Assembly (NCBI GenBank): GCA_002401945.1
Contig: NVUP01000011.1
Coordinates: forward strand, 38,674-48,848
Direction of reading: 5' to 3'
Length of the DNA stretch: 10,175 nucleotides
Source: Paracoccaceae bacterium
Lineage (GTDB): Bacteria; Pseudomonadota; Alphaproteobacteria; Rhodobacterales; Rhodobacteraceae
Both the position numbers and the translations under genes were made by a program. Under the pieces are notes generated by a model that had not been told where the DNA came from, did not search any database, and saw only the letters and a program-made list of their open reading frames with translations. Below, piece by piece: positions 1 to 7,219 of the stretch (positions are counted from its first letter, which is position 1; the number at the start of each line of letters is the position of its first letter).

Positions 1-41
1 GCAAATACAGAGCTCAAAGCGGCTTCCTTCCTATTTTTATT

Positions 42-1064
42 TCAAGTCTTGCAAGCTTGAAGGAGCGCTCCGGCCATCCGGGCCAAAGACACTTGTTTTT
101 GTGCAGCTCCGGTCTGCCAGGCAACACGAGGCATGCCGTAAACAACAGAGCTTTTTTCATCTTGAGCAAAGGTGGTCGCCCCGGCCTTTCGCAGTTCCAG
201 TAGGCCCTTGGCGCCATCTTGTCCCATTCCGGTTAAGATTGTTGCTACAATATTCTTGGCCAAGGGCACTGCCGAGCTGAACAGAGCATCCACAGACGGC
301 GTGTGTCCCGAAATCGCGGGCCCATCTTTCAAACGGGTGCGGTGCGGCTTGCGCGGTGTCAGGCCAAGATGCTGGCTTTGACCGGCGGCAATGTGCACGG
401 TTCCAGGCAGCAGTTGGATATTGTCCTGGGCGGCGACAACTGAAGCAGCGCAAATCCGATCGAGCAGAGACACCAGGCCAGGTCCAAAATTCTTGCCGGT
501 ATGCTGCACAATCACTGTAGGAGGGCAATTGGCGGGAAACCCAACCAACAGGCTGCGCAGGGCCTCGACCCCACCGGTGGATGAACCGATCAGGATGATT
601 TTATCAGTGGTATTGGCGGCGGTGGATTGCGCTCCGTTTGAAGACGGGCGACGGTCGATTTCATTGCGCCGCGGGGCTTTTACCATCATATCGAAATACT
701 GCACGAATTGAACCGGATGGTCAGATTTGCTCAATTCAAAGATGCCTGCGCCGCGGTCCAGCAGGGGGTTCGATTTGCGCGCCGGTGCCGCCGAATGGCT
801 GTCCATCACCGACACCCAACGGGTATCCAGCGCAGAAAACAGCGCCATCATCATTTCAAACTCCGGTAATTTGGTAAACCCGTCCTCAATAAAAGCAAAG
901 GTCGGTTGCACCGATTCAGCCTGATTATAGGCCGTCATCAGATTATTGGCCAAAAGAACCTGCATGCCTGGATAGGCCGATTCCATATGACTTTGTAATG
1001 ACCGGGCAAACCCTCGATCCAAAGTTACGATCAAAACACTCAAGGAAGACAATGATTTACCCAT
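42..1064 (-). CDS. cheB: CheB-type protein-glutamate methylesterase with degenerate receiver domain
   Basis: This 340-aa protein is a CheB-family methylesterase/deamidase, which removes methyl groups from MCP glutamates in the cytoplasm to reset receptor sensitivity. The catalytic domain spans about residues 154-338. Its triad is visible as Ser162 in IGSSTGG, His188 in VQHTGKNF and Asp283 in LTGMGQDG. The N-terminal part (about 8-125) has the length and position of a CheB receiver domain but lacks its hallmarks. The acidic pair after strand 1 reads IVTLDRGF instead of a DD motif, and the phospho-Asp position reads FIEDGF, so Glu60 seems to replace the aspartate. Lys113 may be the conserved lysine. 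The gene lies 97 bp downstream of the MCP gene on the same strand. No Shine-Dalgarno is visible before the ATG. The methylesterase call is firm; loss of phosphorylation control is inferred from the missing residues. Confidence 0.93.
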   Translation of the reverse strand: MGKSLSSLSVLIVTLDRGFARSLQSHMESAYPGMQVLLANNLMTAYNQAESVQPTFAFIEDGFTKLPEFEMMMALFSALDTRWVSVMDSHSAAPARKSNPLLDRGAGIFELSKSDHPVQFVQYFDMMVKAPRRNEIDRRPSSNGAQSTAANTTDKIILIGSSTGGVEALRSLLVGFPANCPPTVIVQHTGKNFGPGLVSLLDRICAASVVAAQDNIQLLPGTVHIAAGQSQHLGLTPRKPHRTRLKDGPAISGHTPSVDALFSSAVPLAKNIVATILTGMGQDGAKGLLELRKAGATTFAQDEKSSVVYGMPRVAWQTGAAQKQVSLARMAGALLQACKT

Positions 1065-1075
1065 TCATAATTGCG

Positions 1076-1092
1076 TGGTTGAACGTCAACCA
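1076..1092 (-). promoter_or_regulatory. 7-3-7 palindrome in the cheB leader
   Basis: TGGTTGA and TCAACCA are perfect 7-bp inverted arms around a 3-base centre. They end 11 bases before the cheB ATG. As DNA this could be an operator; as RNA it would be a small hairpin beside the ribosome-binding region, where no Shine-Dalgarno is visible. The inverted repeat is seen directly; any function is inference. Confidence 0.4.
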
Positions 1093-1102
1093 GTTTCAAG
1101 GA

Positions 1103-1156
1103 GCCGGAGCCGGTTGCTGTTTCGGGTGTCACCCAAAATACGCAATCGGCTCCGGC
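1103..1156. repeat. Imperfect 15-bp inverted repeat between the MCP gene and cheB
   Basis: GCCGGAGCCGGTTGC (1103-1117) pairs with GCAATCGGCTCCGGC (1142-1156), with one mismatch (a G-U wobble if read as plus-strand RNA). The 24-base loop contains a smaller GGGT-GTC-ACCC inverted repeat. No T-run follows on either strand, so it does not look like a simple intrinsic terminator. It could stabilise the end of the MCP message, attenuate read-through into cheB, or mark an mRNA processing site. The structure is visible; the role is inferred. Confidence 0.55.
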
Positions 1157-1161
1157 CGAGG

Positions 1162-3513
1162 TTAAAAATCCTGCCAGACCTTAGTTGGGTCTGGGCCTTC
1201 GTTCGCGGCCACCGCACGCGGCTGTGCCTCGGGCTCGATGTCCCAGTCCGACCCATGTGCTGTAGGGCTGGAAAACTCGACCACGTTGCTGGTGGCAGGC
1301 TGCTGGCTTGCACTGCCGCCGATGTTGAAATGGGACACCAATTTGGACAGTTTGGTGGCGTCGCTGTTCAGCAAATGGCTGGCCGCAGTGGCCTGTTCCA
1401 CCATGGCCGCGTTTTGCTGAGTCACCTGGTCCAGTTGGGTGACACCGATGTTAATCTCACCCAAGCCAATGGATTGTTCTGCCGATCCCACAGCCATTTC
1501 CGACACCAACTGCGAGATATGATCAACCCGATTAACGATGCTGTTTAGGGCCTCGCCAGCTTTGCCGACCAATTCAACCCCTTGTTCAACCTGTTTCGAG
1601 CTGTCGCTGATCAATGTCTTGATCTCCATCGCCGCATCCGAGGATCGTTGCGCCAGGGCGCGCACCTCTGATGCAACCACTGCAAACCCGCGGCCTGCTT
1701 CGCCCGCTCGGGCGGCCTCGACGCCGGCGTTAAGCGCCAGCAAGTTGGTCTGAAAGGCGATGTCGTCGATCACTCCGATGATCTGGCTGATATGACGGGC
1801 CGAGTGCTCTATCTCGGTCATGGCCGCCACCGCGTGCTGCACCACCTTGTCGCTTTCCTCTGCCTCGGCTTTGGCTTCTCCCATGATCGATTCGACACGG
1901 GTTGCGCCCTCGGCGGCAGATTTGACACTGGCGGTCATCTCGTCCAGCGCTGCCGCGGTCTGCTCTAGCGTCGCCGCCTGGCTTTCAGTGCGGCGTGACA
2001 GATCATCTGAAGCCTGGCTGATTTCAGTAGCACCGTCGCGAATACTGGCGGCCGAGCTGATGACATCGACAATGGTTGAGCTGAGCGTTTCCAGGGTGCG
2101 GTTAAAGTCACTTCGCAACTGCTCATGGTTGGCAGAGAACTGTTCCACCAACGGCTTCGAGAAATCGCCATTGGCTAAGTTGACCAAGCCATGGCTCAGC
2201 TGTTCGACAACATGCTCTTGCTCACGTTGCTGCGTGGCGCGGTCTTCCTCGGCACTGCGTGCCCGTTTCAAATCTTCCTGCAAACTGACCAGCGATTTGC
2301 CGATCTGCCCCAACTCATCGTTGCGCTCAGCCGAAGGTATTTCACCGTCTAAGTCACCAGAGGCCACCGCATCCATACTCTCGCTGATTCTCGCAATCGG
2401 ACGGGTAATGCTGCGAGCAAACAACCAACCCAACAGCGACATCACTGCTGCGCAGAACAGGGATGCAATCAACATCTTATTTCGCTCTGCTATCACTGGC
2501 GCCATGACTTCTGCCCAGTCCTGTTCGGCGACTAAGGCCCAGTGACCTTCATGGAATGAAATGCTGTCAGAAAAGGCTATTACTTTCTGGCCATTTATGC
2601 CGATGGCGTCATGATAAAATACTTTACGGTCATCTAACGCAGACAGGATTTGTTCAGATCGGTTTAACTGTTCTAAAACTTGGAACCCACCGTCAAAACG
2701 CGACGTGGTGCGGGCCAGTAGATCCTCGCCGACCAAAAATATCTCGACAGTCTCACCCAGACCGTCTGAGTTATTGGTGACGTTGGTAAGCAAGTCTACA
2801 GGAAGCTGAAAGGCAAGCACTCCGACTGTTTTGCCGCCTTCGCCTACGATGGGCGTTGACACAAATGCCGCTGCATCACCGTTGCTGGGCGCATATCCTT
2901 TTAGATCAGAAAGATGTACTTCTCCCTGCGTCCCGTTGGCGGCAGCGCGGAACACTTCTGCCAAACCAGAATTTTTGTAGATGCCATTCAACAGGTTGGT
3001 GCCATAGTCGGCCTCTTTGAACACCGAGTAAACAATGTCCCCCTCCGTGTTGATCATAAAGACATCATAATATCCTTTTTGTTCCATCAAGGTCCGGAAC
3101 GCCGGATGAAATTTTTCATGCTGCAAGTGGTAAGGAGATTCTCCGGGTGCTCGGGTCAGCATATGCTTTTGACCCACCGGATTTGGGTTATCATTCACGT
3201 ATGCTTGGCGCAGAACCTGCCCGGAATCGCCATCGATGGCCCGCCAGGTCATGGTGAGCCGTTCCAAAGCCGCTGCCGTCGAAGGCACTGCTGCCATGGT
3301 CAAGATGTCAGCATCAACATTTTTCATAAAGGTCTTCAAGGCCAACTCACGGTCAGCAACAAGAGATTTGAAATGATCTTCACTGCTCGCAATTGTGTTC
3401 TTTTTAAAGCTCATGTTGCTAAGCAAAACGAGGGTTACAGTCATCAGAACACCGAAGCCGACGACAAATAGTGGCAGCTTAAGTGCCAGTTTAAGATTTT
3501 TCAGAGCCTTCAT
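1162..3513 (-). CDS. Transmembrane methyl-accepting chemotaxis protein, Cache-like sensor, C-terminal VWQDF tail
   Basis: This 783-aa receptor passes external chemical signals to the CheA-CheW kinase complex. It has a first membrane segment (about 13-33) and a periplasmic sensor region of about 310 residues. The sensor contains QKGYYDVFMINTEGDIVYS and FKEADYGTNL, typical of Cache-like sensors. A second membrane segment follows (about 346-366), then a HAMP domain (about 367-420) and a second HAMP-like stretch (about 438-480). The cytoplasmic signalling domain spans about 480-725, with the kinase-binding hairpin tip around 582-618 (IDDIAFQTNLLALN, EAARAGEAGRGFAVVASEVR). A flexible linker (about 731-778) leads to the terminal VWQDF, which resembles the CheR/CheB-tethering pentapeptide NWETF of E. 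coli Tar/Tsr. The start is supported by AGGAGGG (3518-3524 on the minus strand) four bases before the ATG. The ligand cannot be told from sequence. It may be co-transcribed with the following cheB. Confidence 0.96.
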   Translation of the reverse strand: MKALKNLKLALKLPLFVVGFGVLMTVTLVLLSNMSFKKNTIASSEDHFKSLVADRELALKTFMKNVDADILTMAAVPSTAAALERLTMTWRAIDGDSGQVLRQAYVNDNPNPVGQKHMLTRAPGESPYHLQHEKFHPAFRTLMEQKGYYDVFMINTEGDIVYSVFKEADYGTNLLNGIYKNSGLAEVFRAAANGTQGEVHLSDLKGYAPSNGDAAAFVSTPIVGEGGKTVGVLAFQLPVDLLTNVTNNSDGLGETVEIFLVGEDLLARTTSRFDGGFQVLEQLNRSEQILSALDDRKVFYHDAIGINGQKVIAFSDSISFHEGHWALVAEQDWAEVMAPVIAERNKMLIASLFCAAVMSLLGWLFARSITRPIARISESMDAVASGDLDGEIPSAERNDELGQIGKSLVSLQEDLKRARSAEEDRATQQREQEHVVEQLSHGLVNLANGDFSKPLVEQFSANHEQLRSDFNRTLETLSSTIVDVISSAASIRDGATEISQASDDLSRRTESQAATLEQTAAALDEMTASVKSAAEGATRVESIMGEAKAEAEESDKVVQHAVAAMTEIEHSARHISQIIGVIDDIAFQTNLLALNAGVEAARAGEAGRGFAVVASEVRALAQRSSDAAMEIKTLISDSSKQVEQGVELVGKAGEALNSIVNRVDHISQLVSEMAVGSAEQSIGLGEINIGVTQLDQVTQQNAAMVEQATAASHLLNSDATKLSKLVSHFNIGGSASQQPATSNVVEFSSPTAHGSDWDIEPEAQPRAVAANEGPDPTKVWQDF

Positions 3514-3939
3514 ATTGCCCTCCTAAGGAACACGGCCTGGTAAGCCGCGTATGAGTGAGCCCATTAATCATCCATCGGGAGTTAATTTGGACCTTACAAG
3601 CGACATGTTTTTCCATATTTTGAAATTCAATCTGACAATAATTACTGCTAACCGGCGTCATTGCATTACCGAAAGAGTGAGGCCGAGGCCGCAATAAGTG
3701 CTCCCTATAGTATAAGGTGTATTCTGCTTGTGATTTATACGGCCAGCTAAACGTGTGGCAGGTATCCCTGCAATACGTCCAAAATTCTCATAAAATACGG
3801 GGATAATTGGACGCGTAAGATCTGTGATGATTCTTGGAGACAGGTAAGTTTCGGCAATCAATTGTTAAGGCACGCCGCATATGTGTTTTGCATCGAAGTC
3901 CAACACGTCGCCGACAAACGGGGGTGCGAATCGCTGCAT
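3514..3939. other. Divergent, AT-rich intergenic region between the MCP gene and the che operon
   Basis: The spacer separates the minus-strand MCP start from the plus-strand che operon, so promoters for both directions are expected here. No convincing -35/-10 pair was found. Weak candidates are a minus-strand TTGTCA (3633-3638), a TATAGT/TATAAG cluster at 3706-3716 and a plus-strand GATAAT at 3802-3807; none has a good partner at normal spacing. An inverted repeat CGTCCAA/TTGGACG lies at 3776-3782 and 3807-3813. Short open frames on both strands have no recognisable product and no ribosome-binding site. Confidence 0.6.
3518..3524 (-). promoter_or_regulatory. Strong Shine-Dalgarno of the MCP gene
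   Basis: Read on the minus strand this is AGGAGGG, four bases upstream of the MCP ATG. It is a near-perfect anti-16S match and fixes that start codon. Confidence 0.85.
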
Positions 3940-4227
3940 ATGACGACTGAACCACACACGCATGTTTTGGATTTGCCAAATGCATTTTCTGAGCTAACGC
4001 CGCTGATCTCGTTCCTGGATGGGGCCAGGTCCCAACCGATCGAAATTGATTGCAGCAAGGTAGCGATGCTGCCGTCCCGCTGCCTGCAATTATTGCTTGG
4101 AGCGGAACAACAATGGCGATCCGAAGGCCTTGGCTTTTCGGTCACCAATATCACCGAAGGCTGCCGCCGGGCTTTGTCCCTCATGGGGGTCGATGCCAAC
4201 CGATTTGAAGATGAGGACACAGTATGA
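3940..4227 (+). CDS. Small STAS-domain protein at the head of the che operon (CheS-like)
   Basis: This 95-aa soluble protein fits a single STAS domain. It has strand IEIDCSKV (34-41), then LPSRCLQLLLGAEQQW (44-59), where SpoIIAA/MlaB-type proteins have their Ser/Thr-bearing loop and first helix, and an FSVTNI strand (66-71). Alphaproteobacterial che operons commonly start with such a protein. In Sinorhizobium meliloti the 97-aa CheS in the same position before cheY1 binds CheA and speeds CheY1-P dephosphorylation. Equating this protein with CheS rests on size, fold and gene position, so it is inference. The ATG at 3940 gives the usual family length; a TTG at 3862 in the same frame would add 26 residues without domain character. 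The upstream GGGGGTG is distant, so the ribosome-binding site is weak. The stop overlaps the cheY1 start by four bases (ATGA), implying translational coupling. Confidence 0.8.
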   Translation: MTTEPHTHVLDLPNAFSELTPLISFLDGARSQPIEIDCSKVAMLPSRCLQLLLGAEQQWRSEGLGFSVTNITEGCRRALSLMGVDANRFEDEDTV

Positions 4228-4598
4228 AAACCAAAGTTTTGGCAATTGATGATTCCCGCACTATTCGGAATTTGCTTGCGGCCTGTCTGGAAGAGGCCGG
4301 GTTTGAATACCACAGCGCCGTTGATGGTCGCGAAGGGGTGGATATCTACCCTGACGTTGCACCAGATGTGGTGATCACTGACATCAACATGCCCAATCTT
4401 GATGGGTTTGGCGTAATCGAAGAACTGCGTGGAGACGGCATCAACTCCAAGGTTCCGATCTTGGTGCTGACCACAGAGAGTTCTGCTGATTTGAAGGCTC
4501 GTGCCCGCGCTGCCGGCGCCACTGGCTGGATCACCAAACCGTTTGACGATGAATCTCTGATCTTTGCGCTCAAGCGGGTAACAGGGGCGGTCGCATAA
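4224..4598 (+). CDS. cheY1: CheY-type single-domain response regulator (CheY1 position)
   Basis: This 124-aa protein is a complete receiver domain that takes a phosphoryl group from CheA. All key residues are present: acid pair Asp9-Asp10, phospho-acceptor Asp53 in TDINMP, Thr83 and Lys105 in KPF. Trp102 (GATGWITKPF) replaces the tyrosine of E. coli CheY Tyr106. No output domain follows. Lying directly between the STAS gene and cheA, it matches the position of S. meliloti CheY1. There CheY1 drains phosphate from CheA rather than turning the motor, so a phosphate-sink role is likely but inferred. It overlaps the upstream gene by four bases and ends one base before cheA. Confidence 0.93.
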   Translation: MKTKVLAIDDSRTIRNLLAACLEEAGFEYHSAVDGREGVDIYPDVAPDVVITDINMPNLDGFGVIEELRGDGINSKVPILVLTTESSADLKARARAAGATGWITKPFDDESLIFALKRVTGAVA

Positions 4599-4599
4599 A

Positions 4600-6768
4600 A
4601 TGACGGGTTCGATCATGGATACATTCTTTGAGGAGTGCGAAGAGCTCCTTGAAGCAATGGATGCGGGTCTGGCTGCCATCGAAGAAGGCGACCAGGATCC
4701 CGAGACCGTCAATGCGGTGTTTCGTGCTGTGCATTCCATCAAAGGCGGCGCCGGGGCGTTTGGCCTGGATGAACTGGTGGCCTTTGCGCATAATTTTGAA
4801 ACCGTTTTTGACGATGTACGCTCCAACAAGCTGGAGCTGGATGAAAAGCTGATTCAGCTTTTGTTCCGAGCCAGTGACCACTTGGCTGACTTGGTGACCT
4901 GTGCTCGGGACGGAGGTCAGGTCGACCAGGCGCATCATGATGTGCTGATCGCGGCGCTGGCTGAGTACATGAGTGAGGAGGAAGAAGACCTGACCTTTGA
5001 GCCGATGGGCATGGGCGCAGCGTTTGACCCTGCCCCGCTTTCTGCGGCTCAAGAGATCAGCTACGATATTCGTTTCCATCCCCTCAAGGAAATGTTTGCC
5101 ACCGGCAACGAACCCTATTTTCTGTTTCAGGCGCTGTCAGATCTTGGTGCTCTCTCGGTAAAGCTGGATGACAGCGAACTGCCTGGGTTTGATGCGATGG
5201 AAGATGGCGAAAGCTATCTGTCCTGGGAACTGACCCTGGTGACCGGCGAACCCCGTTCGGCAATTGAGGCTGTTTTTGAATTTGTGGAAGGCCTGTGCGA
5301 ACTGTCGATCAGTGCCGACGGGGACGTCGAAGCAGAGGCTGATGCGCTGGCAGCATTGAACGCTGCCTTTGGCATGGCTCCTGCGGAGGAAGAAAACGCG
5401 GTGGTTGCCCCTTTGGAACAGTCGGCGCCTGAACCGGTCGAAACCCCCGCTCCTGCGGAAGTTGAGGTCGATGAAGCGCCAGAAGTTCCAGTGGAAGCAG
5501 CCGCTGACAAGGCTCCTGCGGCCAAAAAGGATGCCGCAAAAACGAGCGGTCCCAAACCAACCCTGCGGGTTGAACTTGACCGAGTGGACCGCCTGATCAA
5601 CGCAGTGGGTGAGCTGATCATCAACCATTCCATGCTGGCGCAGCAAATCGCCAACCTGGATGCCAGTGACACCCGCGATGTCGAGACCGAGTTGGAAGGC
5701 TTCAAAACCCTGGCGCGCGACATTCAAGAAGGTGTGATGGCGATTCGCGCACAACCGGTGAAACCCCTGTTTCAGCGCATGGCTCGTATTGTTCGTGAGG
5801 CCTCGGCCGCCACGGGTAAAACGGCCAAGCTGGTCACCATTGGTGAGACCACCGAAGTCGACAAGACGGTGATTGAACGCCTGGCTGACCCCCTGACTCA
5901 CATCCTGCGCAACGCGGTGGATCACGGGATCGAACTCCCCGAAAATCGGGCCGCTGCGGGCAAGAATCCAGTCGGAGAAATCCGTTTGACGGCAGCCCAT
6001 CGGTCGGGCTCGGTCTGCATAGAAGTCAAAGATGACGGGGCGGGATTGAACCGCAAAAAAATCCGCCAGATTGCCATCGACAAGGGGTTGGTCCCAGAAG
6101 ATGTCGAACTGACCGACAGTGAAATCGACAACCTGTTGTTTTTGCCAGGCTTCTCAACAGCCAAGGAAATCTCCAACCTATCGGGGCGGGGCGTTGGCCT
6201 GGATGTGGTTAAAAACGCGGTAACTGCGCTTGGTGGTCGGGTCAATATCTCCTCCACTCCCGGTGAGGGGTCGATGTTCTCGATTATCCTGCCGCTGACG
6301 CTGGCGGTGATGGACGGCATGGTGGTCTCGGTGGCCGGGCACACCATGGTGGTTCCAATCACCGCGATTGTAGAGACGATGCGTGGCAATGCCGACATGA
6401 TCAACAGCCTCGGCTCGGATGGTACTCTGTTGTCCATTCGTGGCAGTTTTGTTCCGATCTGTGATGTTGCCAGCAGCCTCGGCCTGCGCAGCAGCTCACA
6501 TAATGAACCAGCTGGGGTTTACCTCTTGGTGGAAACCGAAAACGGGGATCGTTGTGCCCTGGCCGTCGATGACATTCATGATCAACGCCAAGTGGTGATC
6601 AAAAGTCTGGATGGCGTCTGTGGCAATGTCCCTGGCGTTTCTGCCGCAACCATTCTGGGGGACGGCAAGATTGCCATGATCCTTGACCCAGAAAGCATCG
6701 TAACGGCGTCGTCCTCGGCAGCCGTCTTTGACACCGATCGGAGGATGAGCAATGCAATTGCAAGCTGA
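4600..6768 (+). CDS. cheA: Chemotaxis histidine kinase CheA
   Basis: This 722-aa protein is the central kinase of the array. It autophosphorylates under MCP/CheW control and passes phosphate to the CheY proteins. Domains in order: P1 phosphotransfer (about 6-115) with His45 in AVHSIKGGAGAFG; a P2-like segment (about 153-240, SYDIRFHPLKEMF to IEAVFEFVEGL), probably for regulator binding; an Ala/Pro/Glu-rich linker (about 260-320); P3 dimerisation helices (about 322-385); the P4 ATPase domain with N-box Asn438 in LRNAVDHGIE, G1 DDGAGL (478-483) and G2 GRGVGL (529-534); and a CheW-like P5 domain (about 570-715). All catalytic motifs are intact. The ATG at 4600 is one base after the cheY1 stop; an in-frame ATG at 4615 (DTFFEECEELLEAM) is a plausible alternative start. 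The 3' end overlaps cheW by 17 bp. Confidence 0.97.
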   Translation: MTGSIMDTFFEECEELLEAMDAGLAAIEEGDQDPETVNAVFRAVHSIKGGAGAFGLDELVAFAHNFETVFDDVRSNKLELDEKLIQLLFRASDHLADLVTCARDGGQVDQAHHDVLIAALAEYMSEEEEDLTFEPMGMGAAFDPAPLSAAQEISYDIRFHPLKEMFATGNEPYFLFQALSDLGALSVKLDDSELPGFDAMEDGESYLSWELTLVTGEPRSAIEAVFEFVEGLCELSISADGDVEAEADALAALNAAFGMAPAEEENAVVAPLEQSAPEPVETPAPAEVEVDEAPEVPVEAAADKAPAAKKDAAKTSGPKPTLRVELDRVDRLINAVGELIINHSMLAQQIANLDASDTRDVETELEGFKTLARDIQEGVMAIRAQPVKPLFQRMARIVREASAATGKTAKLVTIGETTEVDKTVIERLADPLTHILRNAVDHGIELPENRAAAGKNPVGEIRLTAAHRSGSVCIEVKDDGAGLNRKKIRQIAIDKGLVPEDVELTDSEIDNLLFLPGFSTAKEISNLSGRGVGLDVVKNAVTALGGRVNISSTPGEGSMFSIILPLTLAVMDGMVVSVAGHTMVVPITAIVETMRGNADMINSLGSDGTLLSIRGSFVPICDVASSLGLRSSSHNEPAGVYLLVETENGDRCALAVDDIHDQRQVVIKSLDGVCGNVPGVSAATILGDGKIAMILDPESIVTASSSAAVFDTDRRMSNAIAS
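6740..6744 (+). promoter_or_regulatory. Shine-Dalgarno of cheW inside cheA
   Basis: GGAGG lies seven bases upstream of the cheW ATG at 6752, within the last codons of cheA. It selects this start over the out-of-frame ATG at 6745. Confidence 0.8.
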
Positions 6769-7219
6769 AACCAAACACACGGAACAAAGTGAGTTCGTCA
6801 GTTTCACCGTCGCAGGCCAGGCATTTTGTCTGCAAATAACTCAGATTCGCGAGATTCGGCGCTGGTCACCGGTGACGGTACTACCGCATGCGCCGGCTGA
6901 TGTGCTGGGGGTTATGAACCTGCGCGGTGCGGTTATCCCGATCTATGATCTATCGGCCCGATTTGGGTTGCAACAGACCGAAGCCAGCGAACGTAATGTT
7001 GTGATCGTGGTCTCGGTAAATGACAAGCCGGTGGGCCTGCTGGCCGAAGCAGTGTCTGAAATCATTTCGATCGACCCGGACGATATTCAGGAGACACCTC
7101 AGGTGGACAGCCGCAACACGATGGACTTCATCCAAGGGATCATCTCTCAGAATGACGAAATGGTGCGGATCATCAACCTCAAGGCAGTGATCTCTTCGCC
7201 GGAGCAAGTGGCCCTGTGA
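6752..7219 (+). CDS. cheW: CheW coupling protein
   Basis: This 155-aa protein links MCP signalling tips to CheA in the cytoplasmic array. The whole length is one CheW domain (about 13-147), beginning EFVSFTVAGQAFCLQI. It contains the family motif NLRG at 56-59 (VMNLRGAVIPIYDL), where the arginine takes part in receptor/CheA contacts in known CheWs, and Glu34 in IREIRRW in the conserved position. The length is normal. The gene starts inside the 3' end of cheA with a good GGAGG site and ends in a GTGA overlap with cheR, so its expression is probably coupled to both. Confidence 0.96.
   Translation: MQLQAETKHTEQSEFVSFTVAGQAFCLQITQIREIRRWSPVTVLPHAPADVLGVMNLRGAVIPIYDLSARFGLQQTEASERNVVIVVSVNDKPVGLLAEAVSEIISIDPDDIQETPQVDSRNTMDFIQGIISQNDEMVRIINLKAVISSPEQVAL

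Noticed and set aside
41..61. TTCAAG...CTTGAA inverted repeat at the 3' end of cheB, considered as a terminator
   Set aside because: It has six-base arms inside or overlapping the coding end and no T-tract in the cheB direction.
1820..2545. Long plus-strand open frame (241 codons) opposite the MCP gene
   Set aside because: It lies antisense to the conserved MCP signalling and HAMP regions, has a low-complexity Ser/Ala-rich product, no ribosome-binding site and no recognisable family.
3563..3586. ATTAA...TTAAT pair considered as a CtrA-type TTAA-N7-TTAA site
   Set aside because: The spacer is 14 bases rather than 7 and the arms are simple AT-rich words.
3706..3716. TATAGTATAAG as a -10 element
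   Set aside because: No TTGACA-like hexamer lies at 16-18 bases on either strand, so it is not strong enough to list as a promoter.
3862..3939. Upstream TTG start adding 26 residues to the STAS protein
   Set aside because: The extension has no domain character, a rare start codon and no Shine-Dalgarno; the ATG at 3940 gives the usual STAS length.
3858..4829. Minus-strand open frame of 323 codons over the STAS gene, cheY1 and the cheA start
   Set aside because: It crosses three tightly coupled plus-strand genes and its product shows no domain or membrane segment.
5370..5560. Ala/Pro/Glu-rich stretch of cheA considered as a repeat or insertion
   Set aside because: This is the normal flexible linker between the P2-like and P3 domains of CheA, with no exact repeat unit.
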